From Eucommia ulmoides (taxonomy: Eukaryota > Streptophyta > Magnoliopsida > Garryales > Eucommiaceae): a DNA stretch of 64,000 nt. Of the stretch, positions 45,564 through 56,253 are shown one piece after another. The first letter of the stretch is position 1. Each line of letters starts with the position of its first letter. A program made the position numbers and the translations under genes. Where the stretch lies: NCBI GenBank assembly GCA_016647705.1, contig CM028330.1, forward strand, positions 46,900,397 to 46,964,396, in the 5' to 3' direction. The notes under the pieces were generated by a model that had not been told where the DNA came from, ran no database searches, and saw only the letters and a program-made list of their open reading frames with translations.

Positions 45564-45581
45564 TGGCACCGTTGCTAGGGA
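45564..45581 (+). other. E1 primer binding site (tRNA-Asp)
   Basis: TGGCACCGTTGCTAGGGA, two C-to-T/G-to-A changes from the expected complement of tRNA-Asp. Confidence 0.82.
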
Positions 45582-45702
45582 TTGTGTTTTAGATTGTTGT
45601 TGATATTGTGAGTAAATAACTTGATTTTAATTTAGGCATTTCTTTTGTTTATAATTTTTGTTTGTAGTTTTGTTTTCTATTTATCATGTAGGGTACTTGA
45701 CT

Positions 45703-46692
45703 ATGCTATATTAACAAGTATTGATGTATTTCTTTCAACGGGATTCCGTGCTATTTTACTGTGCTTGGGATTGATACAAGGAATTGCTATTCTGGTTTCC
45801 GAATCATCGTTTCCCGAAGGAGTGTCAACTACTGAACTTCCTCGATGGGTTATTAGCCGCAACCAGAACGTGGCTTGAAAGAGGAAACGATACCACCTCT
45901 TTCGACCAACTAACCACGAATGAAGCCTATCGGGTATTGGAAGACATGACTGAGTATGATTTTCACTATTGGAATTATTCAATGAGCTACCAAAGCTTGG
46001 GGGATAATTCCACCTTTTCGGCGCCATGGATTGACATCCCGAACCAACAGGAGGAGTCTTCCCCCGACCTGGAAGAGATATTAGCTGAATTTATTGGGGA
46101 GACTAAGGATTTTTGAGGGAGACAAATGACCAGATCAATGAGCACGAGGATCATCTCGACAATATTGAAACAGTCTGCCTTAAAATCGATGCGACCGTAG
46201 CGTCTCTTCAGATGCAAATCGGTAAGCTAATCTACTTTATTGAGGCCGAGTCAAAAGTGGTGGTACTGGGAGATATACAAGACATATCATGTGAAAGCCA
46301 CCAGGATGAACCAAAAACGAGAAGGAGGAGCTTGGGAGCATTCACTGATGATTATCCGAATGAGGAGACAACCCAAGCATGGATCGACGATTGTGATTTG
46401 TTACCATTGGTGATCGATATTGTGATGCCACCACCGATCCAAGACGATCACATCTACGAGAATCCGATGTGGCTCACTTGTCTTTCGCTGCCAAAAACAA
46501 TGCTCTTTCATGCCCACCAAGTACATGAGTCGGTGGAAAGTCCTATTGAAAGCTTGGGCCAAACAATGCCAAAATCTCGCCAGTCTTGAGGGCGAACAAA
46601 ATCAAGACCCATACGTAGTGTTGTATGACACTTACTATGGGCGGAAGTCGCTCTTTGATGAGTACTTATCCATGTCAGGCCTAGGACAATAA
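45703..46692 (+). pseudogene. E1 gag-like protein
   Basis: ATG at 45703 starts MLY-stop-QVLMYFFQRD, in frame with the open stretch 45784-46116 (KECQLLNFLDGLLAATRTW, NEAYRVLEDM), which resembles the C-terminal half of Athila gag. A one-base deletion near 46109 (TTTTGAGGG against TTTTGGAGG in E2) shifts to the frame 46113-46589, with a coiled coil (DNIETVCLKIDATVASLQMQ), an acidic linker and MPPPIQDDHIYENPMW. A second shift near 46500 leads to the C-terminus DPYVVLYDTYYGRKSLFDE, ending 46692. The same layout in E2 shows that the whole 330 codons was one protein. Confidence 0.78.
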
Positions 46693-48235
46693 ACCACGCG
46701 CTTCTTGGAAGGAAACCCAAGGTAAAAATAAGTTAAATCCATTATCGCCGACTTGATTCGGAGGTGAGATTCTCTCACATCCCAGGTATGTGTTCTAAAC
46801 CCCCTTCGTCAGAATGCTTTAATTTCAAATATTTAGATTGATGATTGGGTCGCTGAGGACACTACCCATTTTAAGTTCGGGGGGGATGTGTAGTATCTTA
46901 GTATGTTTAAATGTTGTTTAGTTTATTGTGTGCATGTTTGTTTAGTGTAGAATGTGTTTATATTTGCTGTTGTTGTTTCATGCTGAGTTTTGCGTTCATC
47001 TGGTTCGTTACCCGATGATGATATTACCCCCTGGTTATTTTCGAGGTCAAGGATAATACCCATTCATGTGTGTTCTGTGTGCTTGACAATGTCGTTTTGG
47101 TAAAAGTTATTGTGGATCCTAATTTGCACAAGCACATAAACTCAATATATAGTTATTTAAAATTATCGATTGGCCAAACTCATGACAATTTAAGGATTCT
47201 AGAACCTAATTGAGGGGAAGCTTGAGGCGAAATCCTAGGCGAGCTAGTTTAGGAGATATGCTTTAGGCATTCATTTGATTCTCTTGAGCATTTGAAACTT
47301 ATCTTTCTATATGTTTATCCCTCGTTACCCTATTGAAGCCTATAAGCCATTTCAATGCTGAACTGCCAGCCAATTAAATTCTTTCCAAACCACTGTCGCT
47401 AAACTGAAGGCACAATTTGAGTGAATCAAGTTTGCATTCATATATGCTACTTGAAGTGAGCGGTTGGGTTTAGGGCGAACTTCTGATTAGTTCGGTATTT
47501 GAGTACTCACTTGTCATTGTTTAATATTTCGTTTTAACCACACCCATGAAATTGTAAAAATCAAATAAGTTTGGGGGTGTGGTTCGTAAAAAAAAAAAAA
47601 CCATACGTAAATATCGTTCAATTTTAGTTTCTTTTGATAAGTGAGTATGTCGGTCTTAAATGATTGTTTGGGGTTGTTTCCAATTCATCTGTGGGGATTT
47701 GAGTGTGAGTATGCCAAGCGTTGTGCCTTGGGTATTGTTAAGTTAACAACATTAACCTATTTTATATTCCCGATATAACCTTAAGCCATTTTCCCTAACC
47801 GAACCAAGTCCTTCTGATCTTTATGAACTGCTTAGCCTACATTAGTGGAGAGTGGACCCCAATCATGCATATGGATATCCTAGTCCTATATGGTCTAAGT
47901 CGTGAGTTTCGTTGGTGGATAATCCAATCTAATTGTTGGATAGTTATATTATTGAGTCTCGTACACACACGTTGAAAGGATCCAGAATGACGTTTACCAT
48001 TATTGAATATCAAAATTCTAGAACATCACATGGTGCGTTTTACCACCTGAAGTCAATATGATTGGGGTTGTTGAGGGAAAAATATTTTGGTTGATAAAAG
48101 AATTCAAAACTCGCATATCGTTATGTTTAGATTGTTTGTGTTTGGGTTGTTAATGTTATTTAATTTAGTTGTGTTTTTCATTTTAATGTGAGTATTTTGC
48201 TTAAGGACTAGCAAAATTCTAACTTTAGGGGTATT
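46693..48235 (+). other. E1 conserved non-coding 3' interior
   Basis: No frame of note, yet it is colinear with 51200-52840 of E2, including a hairpin at 46760-46782 (GGAGGTGAGA, loop TTC, TCTCACATCC), GACACTACC, and a polypurine tract before the LTR. Confidence 0.65.
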
Positions 48236-49588
48236 TGATAGGTGTAATTTATCTATTTATTTTCAAGTCGCTTTTGTTAGTTTTCGAGTGTTTTTATAAT
48301 ATTTTTATATGTTTTAAATACTTTTTTATTCTTTTTGTTATAAATTAGGTATTTGGGGTAAAAAGGGACGAAAATGGTCTTTAAACGATCATATAAGAGG
48401 AAGTCGGTGGAATAATGGTGAGAAAACAAGCAAATAGGTAAGATTCCAAAGTAGTAGACCCACCAACGCAACGGTGAAAGTGCTGAGGGTGCAGAAAACT
48501 CACCGTCGCAGTGGTGAAAGTCTAGAGAGTTTGCTGAATAGACCACCACCGCAGCAGTGAACTCACCGCCTTAGCGGTCAAAATACAAAGAGTTTGCCTA
48601 CCATTCTACCGCCGTAGGGATCAGCCACCGTCGCAACGATGAACCCATCGCCGCGATGGTGACTTTGTAGATATTTTGAGATATTTTAGGATATTTTGAG
48701 ATATTTTGATTCCTATAAATATCGTCCCTATTCTCCCCAAACAAGAGGTTGATGTTTTCGGGAGTCTTGAGAGCTCCAAGGCCATTCGACCAATAGAAGA
48801 TCACGTTGCGAAGAAGAAGGAAGCGTTCTTAGAGCGATTTTAGCGGCGGATCTTCGGATAACGGCTAAGTCTCCTTGTTTTTCTGTTCAATTCTTAGTTG
48901 GTTGAATGTTTGTATAAGTTTAGCTTGTATTTAGTTGTATTTAGGGTTACGACCATGTGTAGCTAAACATATATTGTCTAGAGATCGATGTACTTCACGA
49001 AAACATCGTTTATATAAAATCTTTGTTTCGTTAATGGTTGTTCATGTTTATCTGATTGTGTTTGTCGTTTCTCCTTGTTTATTATGCTTGTTATGATATA
49101 ATAACCCGCAAGGGAGTTAAAGAGTGTGCAATCCATGACGTTGGACATGACTCACGTGACCTAGTGTCATAAAGATATTGAGGAGGACTTCTTCGTTGAC
49201 GCGAAGTCACATATTCATTCACTTTACACTCAAGAGAGATAGTGAATGAGATTTTGTTATAGAGATTGTCGGATAGGATGAACGTCATTAATGTGAACTA
49301 GATTGAAACGAACACGTTTAAGTGAACAAAGTTAATTCCTAGGCAATAATTTCCCATAAATGTCATACCACTATATTAGTATATTAGATTAATAAACTTA
49401 GTTTAGTATGTTATTAATTATAAAAATTATTTTTTATCGCCTAAATAAAGTTAGGTTATGACAATTATGATACTCAATGATAATCTCAACCAATCCCTAT
49501 AGATACGAGAACCCCTACTCTTCGCATTATACTAAAACTTGACCCGTACACTTGCGGTGAAAGTAGTGACATATCTACGAACTACCAA
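48236..49588 (+). repeat. E1 3' LTR
   Basis: TGATAGGTGTAATTT to CTACCA, 1353 bp, with seven palindrome units at 48456-48663 and TATAAATA at 48714-48721. It lacks about 80 bp present in the 5' LTR, the junction being GATATA|ATAACCC near 49098. Confidence 0.9.
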
Positions 49589-49601
49589 GTTTTTGGCATT
49601 A

Positions 49602-50080
49602 GAAAGTATGCAATCCGTGAGGTTGGGGAGAGACTAATGTGACCAAGTGTCGTATAGATGCTAGAGGGGGACTTTGGCGTTGACACAAAATCACATATTC
49701 ATGCACTTTACACTCGAGAGAGATAGTGAGTGAGATTTAGATACCTAGATTGTCGGATAATGTGAATGCCGTTAATGTAAATTAGATTGAATCGAACGTG
49801 TTTAAATGAACGAAGTTAATCCCTAGACAATTTACTCCCTTAAACGTTAATATTAGTATATTAGGTTAATTAGTTTAATTAGTTAATTAGTTTAGTATAT
49901 TATTTATAAAACAAAAACTATAAATTAAATCGCCTAGATAAAGTTAGGTTATAACAATTGCGGTACTCAACGACCATCTAATCCAATCCCTATGGATACG
50001 ACAACCCCTACTTTTCCCACTCTACTAAAACTTGACCCGTACACTTGTGGTTAAAGTAGCGACGTAATATTCCGCTACCA
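49602..50080 (+). repeat. E2 5' LTR, second part
   Basis: Continues E2 LTR from AGAAAGTATGCAATCC to CCGCTACCA, colinear with 53728-54208. Confidence 0.88.
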
Positions 50081-50086
50081 AATTTT

Positions 50087-50104
50087 TGGCGCCGTTGCCA
50101 GGGA
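50087..50104 (+). other. E2 primer binding site (tRNA-Asp)
   Basis: TGGCGCCGTTGCCAGGGA, one change from the complement of the tRNA-Asp 3' end. Best preserved of the four Athila-type sites here. Confidence 0.88.
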
Positions 50105-50218
50105 TTGCTTTTTAGATTATTGTTGATATTGTGAGTAAGTAACTTGATTTTAATTTAGGCATTTATTTTGTTTATAATTTTTGTTGGTAGTTTTATTTTT
50201 CATGCAGGGTACTTAAAG

Positions 50219-51200
50219 ATGTTAGATCAATAAGTACTGTTGCATTTCTTTCAACGAGATTCCAAGCCGTTTTATTGTGCTTGCAATCGATAAAAGGATT
50301 TGCTATTCCGATTCTCCAATCATCGTTTCCCGAGGAAGTGTCAACTACTGAACTTCCTTGATGGGTTATTAGCCGCAACAAGAATTTGGGTGGAAAGAGG
50401 AAACAATATCACCTTTTTCGACCAACTAACCGCGAATTAAGTCTATTGGTTGTTGGAAGACATGGCCGAGTTTGATTTTCGGAGTTGGAATTATTCAATA
50501 AGCTACCAATGCTTGAGGGATAGTTTCACCATTTCGGCGCTACGGATTGACACTCCGGACTAACATGTAGAGTCTTCTCCCTCCCTGGAAGAAATGTTCG
50601 TTGAATTTATGGGGAAGACTCAGGCGTTTTGGAGGGAAACGAATGATCGACTCAATGAATATAAGGACTATCTTAACAAAATTTAGATGATCTGCACTGA
50701 AATTGATGGGATCGTAAAGTCTCTTGAGACTCAAATCGATCAGCTTGTTAGCTTCATTGAGGTTGAGGTAAAAACAGTGGCACTGAGAGACACACAAGTC
50801 ATATCCGAATGTGAAAGCCACTGTGAGAAACCGAATATGAGCGGTAGGAACTTGGGTGAGTTCAATGACGATGACTATAATGAGAAAAGGACCCAAGCAT
50901 GGATCGACGATTGTGATTCTCAACCATTTGAGATCCAAATATTGATGCCGCCACCGATCCAAGAAGATCACATCTATGAGGATCCAATGTGGATCAATTG
51001 TTATCTTCCGCCTTTTGCAACGTTCATTCCGGCCAACAAGTACATAATTCGGAACCGAATCAAGTTGAAAGCACGATCTGAACAATGCCACATTTTGCCA
51101 AGCTTGAGGGCGTTCTGAATCAAGACCCATATATAGTGTTGTATGACACATACTATGGGCGAAAGTCGCTCTTTGACGAGCCATTCTCCACATCAAGCTA
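50219..51200 (+). pseudogene. E2 gag-like protein
   Basis: ATG at 50219 starts MLDQ-stop-VLLHFFQRD and keeps one frame, with stops, as far as the coiled-coil region (TDRLNEYKDYLNKI). 50687-51118 is open, reading EIDGIVKSLETQIDQLVSF, then DDCDSQPFEIQILMPPPIQ, EDHIYEDPMW and FIPANKYI. A late shift leads to NQDPYIVLYDTYYGRKSLF, ending near 51200. Homologous over its length to 45703-46692. The long minus-strand frame 50540-51196 is its shadow. Confidence 0.78.
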
Positions 51201-52840
51201 AGGAAATTAAACCAAGTGCTTCTTGGAAGGCAACCCGTGGTTTCAAATAAATTAATCCATCACCTCTGACTTCATTCGGAGGCGAGATTGTCTCACCTCC
51301 CAGGTATGTGTTCAAAACCCCCTTCGTCACTATAATGCATGCTATTTGTTGAGTTTGATGTTGGGACATTGTGGACACTACCGGTTTTAAGGTTGGGGTT
51401 GATGTGTAGTATGCTAGTATGTTTTCTTTTGTTAGTTATGTAGTTTAAATTTAATTGTTGTTAGTTGTATATTTTAAATGTTTTATTGTTTAATTGTATG
51501 CATGCTTGTTTAGTTTAGTGTTAGTATGTTTGTTGTTATTGTGTGCTGAGTTTTGTCGTTCATCTGAGCCATTACCTGATGATGAGTTTATCTCCTAGTT
51601 ATTTATCGAGGTCATGTGTAATGCCTATTCATGTGTGTTCTGTGTGATTGACGTTTCGTTGTGGTAAACGTTATTGTGGATACTAACATGCACGAGCACT
51701 TAAACTCAACGTACTAGTTATCCAATTGATTTGACGCCGATTATCCGTTAGCCAAGTTTGTGACAATAGGGATTCTAGAACCTGATTTGGCAAAAATTCG
51801 AGGGAAAATCCTAGGCGAGCTAATTTAGGGGATATAATTTAAGTATTCATTTTGATTGCTTGAGCCTTTGATGATTACCATGTATTATTATTTATCCCTT
51901 GTTACCCTATCGATGCCTGTTAGCCATTTCAATTCTGAACAGGTAACAAATGCCTTGGCTAGTTGAATTTTTTCCAAACCTTTATTGCTAAACCTAAGGC
52001 ACAATTTTAGTGAAATCAAGTTAGCATTTGTTTATGTTACTTGAAGTGAGCGGTTGGGTTTTTGGTGAACTATTGATTGGATTGGTATTCGAGTACTTAC
52101 TTATAATTTTTCTGTCGTATTTCCACACTCGTCAAATTGTAACAAATCAAATAAGTTTGGGGGTGTGTTTGTTGAAAAAAAGAAAGAGAAAAAGAATAAA
52201 TATAGTTCTATTTTTGTTTTGTCTCGACAAGTGAGCACTGCGTTTTCAAATATAAGTTCAAGGTTGTTTCGAATTGATCTGTGTGGGGGTTACGAGTATG
52301 ATTGAACCAAGCATTGTGCCTTGGATATCGTTAAGTTAATAACGTTAACCTATTTTTATAATCCTGATATACCCTTAGCCATTTGACAAAAATCGAACCA
52401 AGTCCTATTGATCTTTTTGAATTTCCAAGACTACATTAATGGAGAATGTAACCCAATCTGGTATATGGATTTCCTTTACCTTTTTGGTTTTAGTCATGAA
52501 CTCTGTTGGTAGATAATCCAATCTGGTCTGTGGATGGTTGTATGATTGAGTTTTCGCACACACACTTGAACATGATCAAGAATGACGCTTACTGCTATTG
52601 AATGTTGAAATTCTAGAACACCACATGATGCGTTTTACTCTTGGAATTGATATGATTGGGGGCTGATGAGGAAAAACTTTTTGATCATTAGATGAATTTC
52701 AAAACTTACTTGTTGTTATTTTTTTAGTTCGTTTGTGTTTATCATTTTTAGTAATTAAATTTGTTAATAGTTGTGGTAGTTTATTTCATTGTGTGGGTGT
52801 TTTGCTCGAGGACTAGCAAAATTCCAAGTTTGGGGGTATT
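51201..52840 (+). other. E2 conserved non-coding 3' interior
   Basis: Colinear with 46693-48235. Hairpin at 51278-51300 (GGAGGCGAGA, loop TTG, TCTCACCTCC). Polypurine tract AGTTTGGGGGTATT directly before the 3' LTR. Confidence 0.65.
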
Positions 52841-54208
52841 TGATAGGTAAAATTTATCTATCTATTTTCAAGCCGAATTTGGTAGTTTTCGAGTATTCTT
52901 GTAATGTTTTAATTCATTTTTATTTATTTTTGTTCAAAGCAGAGGTTAGGAGCGAAAATGGTAGAAAACCAAGAAAATTGGTGGAAAAATGATCAAGAGG
53001 ATCAATAGAAGAACAACAGCTTCACTGCTACAACGGTGAAACAATAGAGAGATCAGAAAGTTTTTGATCACTCACCGCTGCAGCGGTGAAAGAGCAGAAT
53101 GCCACTAACTTCTCACCGCTGCAGCGGTCAGCCTGACGACATCCCCACCGCTGCAACGGTCAAACTCAATCGTTGCAGCGATGATGCCCCTAGCTGTAAA
53201 GTGTTTTAGGATATTTTTTAGATATTTTGTTTTTGTTCCTAGTTTGTTCCCACTATTGTTAGAACACTTAGGGAGTGTTTTTGGAGTGTTTTTGAAAGCT
53301 CTCAACCAACCAAATAGGAGGAACACAATTGGAGAAGAGGAAACAAGATCGAAGCGATTTTTACGGACGCCACCTTCAGATAACGGCTATTCTCCCTTGT
53401 TTCTCTCTTTATTCTTAACTCATTTTTGGTTGTTTGATCATGTATATATGGATTATTATTGAATATATGATTATGGACAAGAGCTAAATACTGATTATCT
53501 ATGAGATTGATGTAGTTTACTAATATACGTTATTTGAGTAAATCATGTTTCGTTAACAGTTGGTTATCTTTATTCGATTGTGTTTATCATTTTTTTGACT
53601 CAATAATATGTTTGTTATGATATTGTGATTGATTTGAGAATACGAGGTTTGACACTTGAGAGAGGTATCCCTGGATTCGGACTGGGGTTTAAACACAACG
53701 TGACGATCTAATGACCCTGGAGGGCATTAGAAAGTATGTAATCCGTGAGGTTGGGGTGAGAGTCATGTGACCAAGTGTCGTATAGGCGCTAGAAGGGGAC
53801 TTCGGCGTTGACGCAAAGTCACATATTCATTCACTTTACACTCGGGAAGGTAGTGAATGAGATTTCGATACCTAGATTGTCGGATAATGTGAATGCTGTT
53901 AATATAAACTAGATTGAATCGAACACGTTTAAATGAACAAAATTAATCCCTAGACAATTTACTCCCTTAAACGTTAATATCAGTATATTAGGTTAATTAG
54001 TTTAATTAGTTAATTAGTTTAGTATATTATTTACAAAACAAAAGCTATAAATTGAGTCGCCTAGATAAATTTAGGTTATGACAAACGCGGTTCTCAACGA
54101 CCATCTAATCCAATCCCTGTGGATACGATAACCCCTACTCTTCTCACTCTACTAAAATTTGACCCGTACACTTGCGGTGAAAGTAGCGACGTAATATTCC
54201 TCTACTAG
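52841..54208 (+). repeat. E2 3' LTR
   Basis: TGATAGGTAAAATTT to CTCTACTA, 1368 bp. Palindrome array 53021-53185 with perfect TCACCGCTGCAGCGGTGA at 53072-53089 and a near copy at 53113-53130. The plus-strand frame 53181-53462 is LTR sequence. Confidence 0.9.
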
Positions 54209-54213
54209 TAACA

Positions 54214-55018
54214 ATTTTCTCAATATTTATTTTCCATTTGTATCATTTACAATTACAACATTCACTGTTTCAAAGCTATTTTTCAACACATAATAATACT
54301 ATACCTTGCTGTTGTTTAATTTTTTAACCAAATCATTCAATAAATATACAACATAAAAAGTAACCACCAATAATTTTTATAAAAAATAAAATTTCTAAAA
54401 AAGAATAAAGTTCTATTAAATACAATATGGTTTTCTAACACTTTATAATATATATATATATTTTTTTAAATGCAAAAAGAATATGCAAAATAAAATATAT
54501 TAAATACCCAAATTACACTAACATTAATTTACTAAATTTCTTTAAGTACATTATAAATACAAAAAATAAGCCCCTAAGGCATAACTCTTTACAATTCAAA
54601 TTATATTAAACAAAAATTGCATTATTAAACAACCTCTAATACCAAATCATTATTTAACATATCATTCATAAAATGCTTTTGTCACACTATACAATAACAT
54701 TTCTTACGAGCAAAAAATTGCCTAAATAATTGTACATAATTTTACTAAAATATATTCTTCCTATAACTATGATACATATAAAAACTTGAATTTCACCCCT
54801 CACATCACTTTCAAATTCGAATTTTGCTGAACTAAAATTTCAACATTCATAAAAAATTGAACGGGTATTACAAAAAAATTAACATATTTTTCCAACAATC
54901 TAAATAATACATAGTTCACCACAAAAAAATACTATCTAATACAAAATTCACTTAAACGCAAAAAAATACAAAATCAATTTTAAATACTAACCCGCACTTA
55001 GCGCGGGCCTAAAACTAG
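54214..55018 (+). mobile_element. Possible non-autonomous Helitron, 3' end only
   Basis: The segment ends CCCGCACTTAGCGCGGG (54991-55007), a GC-rich hairpin with a three-base loop and one mismatch, followed eleven bases later by CTAG at 55015-55018 and a T. Helitrons end in a short hairpin about ten bases before CTRR and insert before T. The hairpin stands out in very AT-rich DNA. I found no matching 5' TC end; E2 probably inserted within it, so the start given is only where E2 stops. Confidence 0.55.
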
Positions 55019-55424
55019 TATTTATTAATTCCGTCACAACCACCAAACATCACGTCGTTACATAAAAAACACCATTGTCCTGATCATTGTATATTAGATC
55101 ACTGTCACAATAAACATTTGCAAATGTAAGTCATCATTGTCGTGATTCGGGTTAGTCCTGGCTGCTTTGGGCCCTAAGTTTTAAAGGACATCATAGTCAT
55201 AGCATGACCTATTTACAATTTTTAATATCAATCCTAAACAAAGAAAAAATGTCCATTAAAAAAGGCCAACCTGAAAAAAGCTCAAAATTAAACAAAGAAA
55301 AAAATGGGTTTACCAAATTGAAAACAATAAAAAAAATATATATAAAAAAAAAAAAAAAACACAAAAAAACAAAAGCTGCAAGCAGTAAAAAAAATTACAA
55401 AAATTGGTACATTTTTGGTGTATG
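55019..55424. other. AT-rich DNA, nothing recognised
   Basis: A-rich stretch near 55325-55375. The plus-strand frame 55204-55443 is a low-complexity Lys-rich artefact. Confidence 0.5.
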
Positions 55425-55938
55425 GGATTCGGCAAGGAGTTGAAATAGTTATGGGAATGATAATTTCATTCCTATGTTTAGTTCATTGGTTTAAATTTCA
55501 TTCTCATTACTAATAATTTCTTAATCATGCAAAATATAGAATTAACCAATTCCAAGATATACTTGATATTAGCTAATCCTAATTACATGAGATTAGATTT
55601 TAATCCTTTATTGGCCCAAATGCGACCAAACACTAACCAAATATTGGAATGAGAATGCAATTTAATTAAATTTCTATTTTACCCTTTTAATTTCTAACAA
55701 ATATATCCTTATATATCCTTTTTTTTTTTTTTACACTTCCTCCCCCTTATTCTTATTCCCTACACCATTTTCTCAAGTGAAAATTTGATTCCGATGGTCG
55801 TCGCATGATCATCTCTCTCCCTTATCTTCTAACTAACCCCCCATCGATACTACCATCCCGACCCTCGTGAGTAACACCACTCTCCACCCCCCTGTCCATC
55901 GCCTCCCTCGTCTTCTTCTTCTTCTTCTTCTTCTTCTT

Positions 55939-55979
<41 letters not shown>

Positions 55980-56253
55980 CCTCTTATTTGAAACTTCATT
56001 TTTCTTATGTTTAAATATTTTTTTATTAAAAAAAATAAGTTTTTCAAGTGCAGACTTTATCGAACAAATGCATTCCATTATTGATTTATTCCCAAGACTA
56101 ATAAAATATTAGAATGAGAATAGTCATTTTAATGTCACATCTAGTCCCTTTTGTCATTAAATATAGGAATGGTAATGACCATTCCATTCCATTCCATTAC
56201 TATAGTAATTTCAATCCTATTGTCATTCCTTTCATTTCAGCGTGCCAAATATA
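55425..56253. mobile_element. Possible TIR element (MITE-like)
   Basis: Left end TTCGGCAAGGAGTTGAAATAG (55428, shown by its core GGCAAGGAGTTGAAATAG) followed by GGGAATGATAATTTCATTCC; right end, reversed, ATTTGGCACGCTGAAATGAA followed by GGAATGACAATAGGATTG. Plant MITEs with TTTGGCAAGGAGTTGGAATAG-like ends and GGAATGG-rich interior are common. The ends match imperfectly and no target duplication was settled. Confidence 0.35.
55910..55978. repeat. (CTT)n-(CT)n-(AT)n microsatellite
   Basis: CTT units 55910-55942, CT units to 55970, AT to 55978. The overlapping Leu-rich and Ser/Leu-rich frames are artefacts. Confidence 0.95.

Larger units (their letters stand above)
44111..49596 (+). mobile_element. 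Element E1: Athila-type gag-only element nested in E2
   Basis: 5' LTR 44111-45557, 3' LTR 48236-49588, interior 2.7 kb. GCATT occurs at 44106-44110 and 49597-49601, and reading E2 across the insertion gives GAGAGCATTAGAAAG as in its 3' LTR, which proves the nesting. The right junction keeps eight extra bases (AGTTTTTG) beyond the LTR end CTACCA; these are the start of the primer-site region. Confidence 0.88.
43244..54208 (+). mobile_element. Element E2: Athila-type gag-only element, host of E1
   Basis: LTRs are 43244-44110 plus 49602-50080 (split by E1) and 52841-54208. The target duplication GTAAC is at 43239-43243 and 54209-54213. A tRNA-Asp primer site (50087-50104) and a polypurine tract TTGGGGGTATT (before 52841) frame a 2.76-kb interior. 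It encodes only a gag-like protein and no pol. The TG start is TA here and the CA end is TA, as expected from decay. Confidence 0.88.

Noticed and set aside
50540..51196. 218-codon minus-strand open frame
   Set aside because: It is antisense to the E2 gag-like protein, which has a homologue in E1 on the plus strand; no family resemblance of its own.
55850..56112. Glu-rich and Leu-rich frames on both strands
   Set aside because: Translation of a CTT/CT/AT microsatellite.
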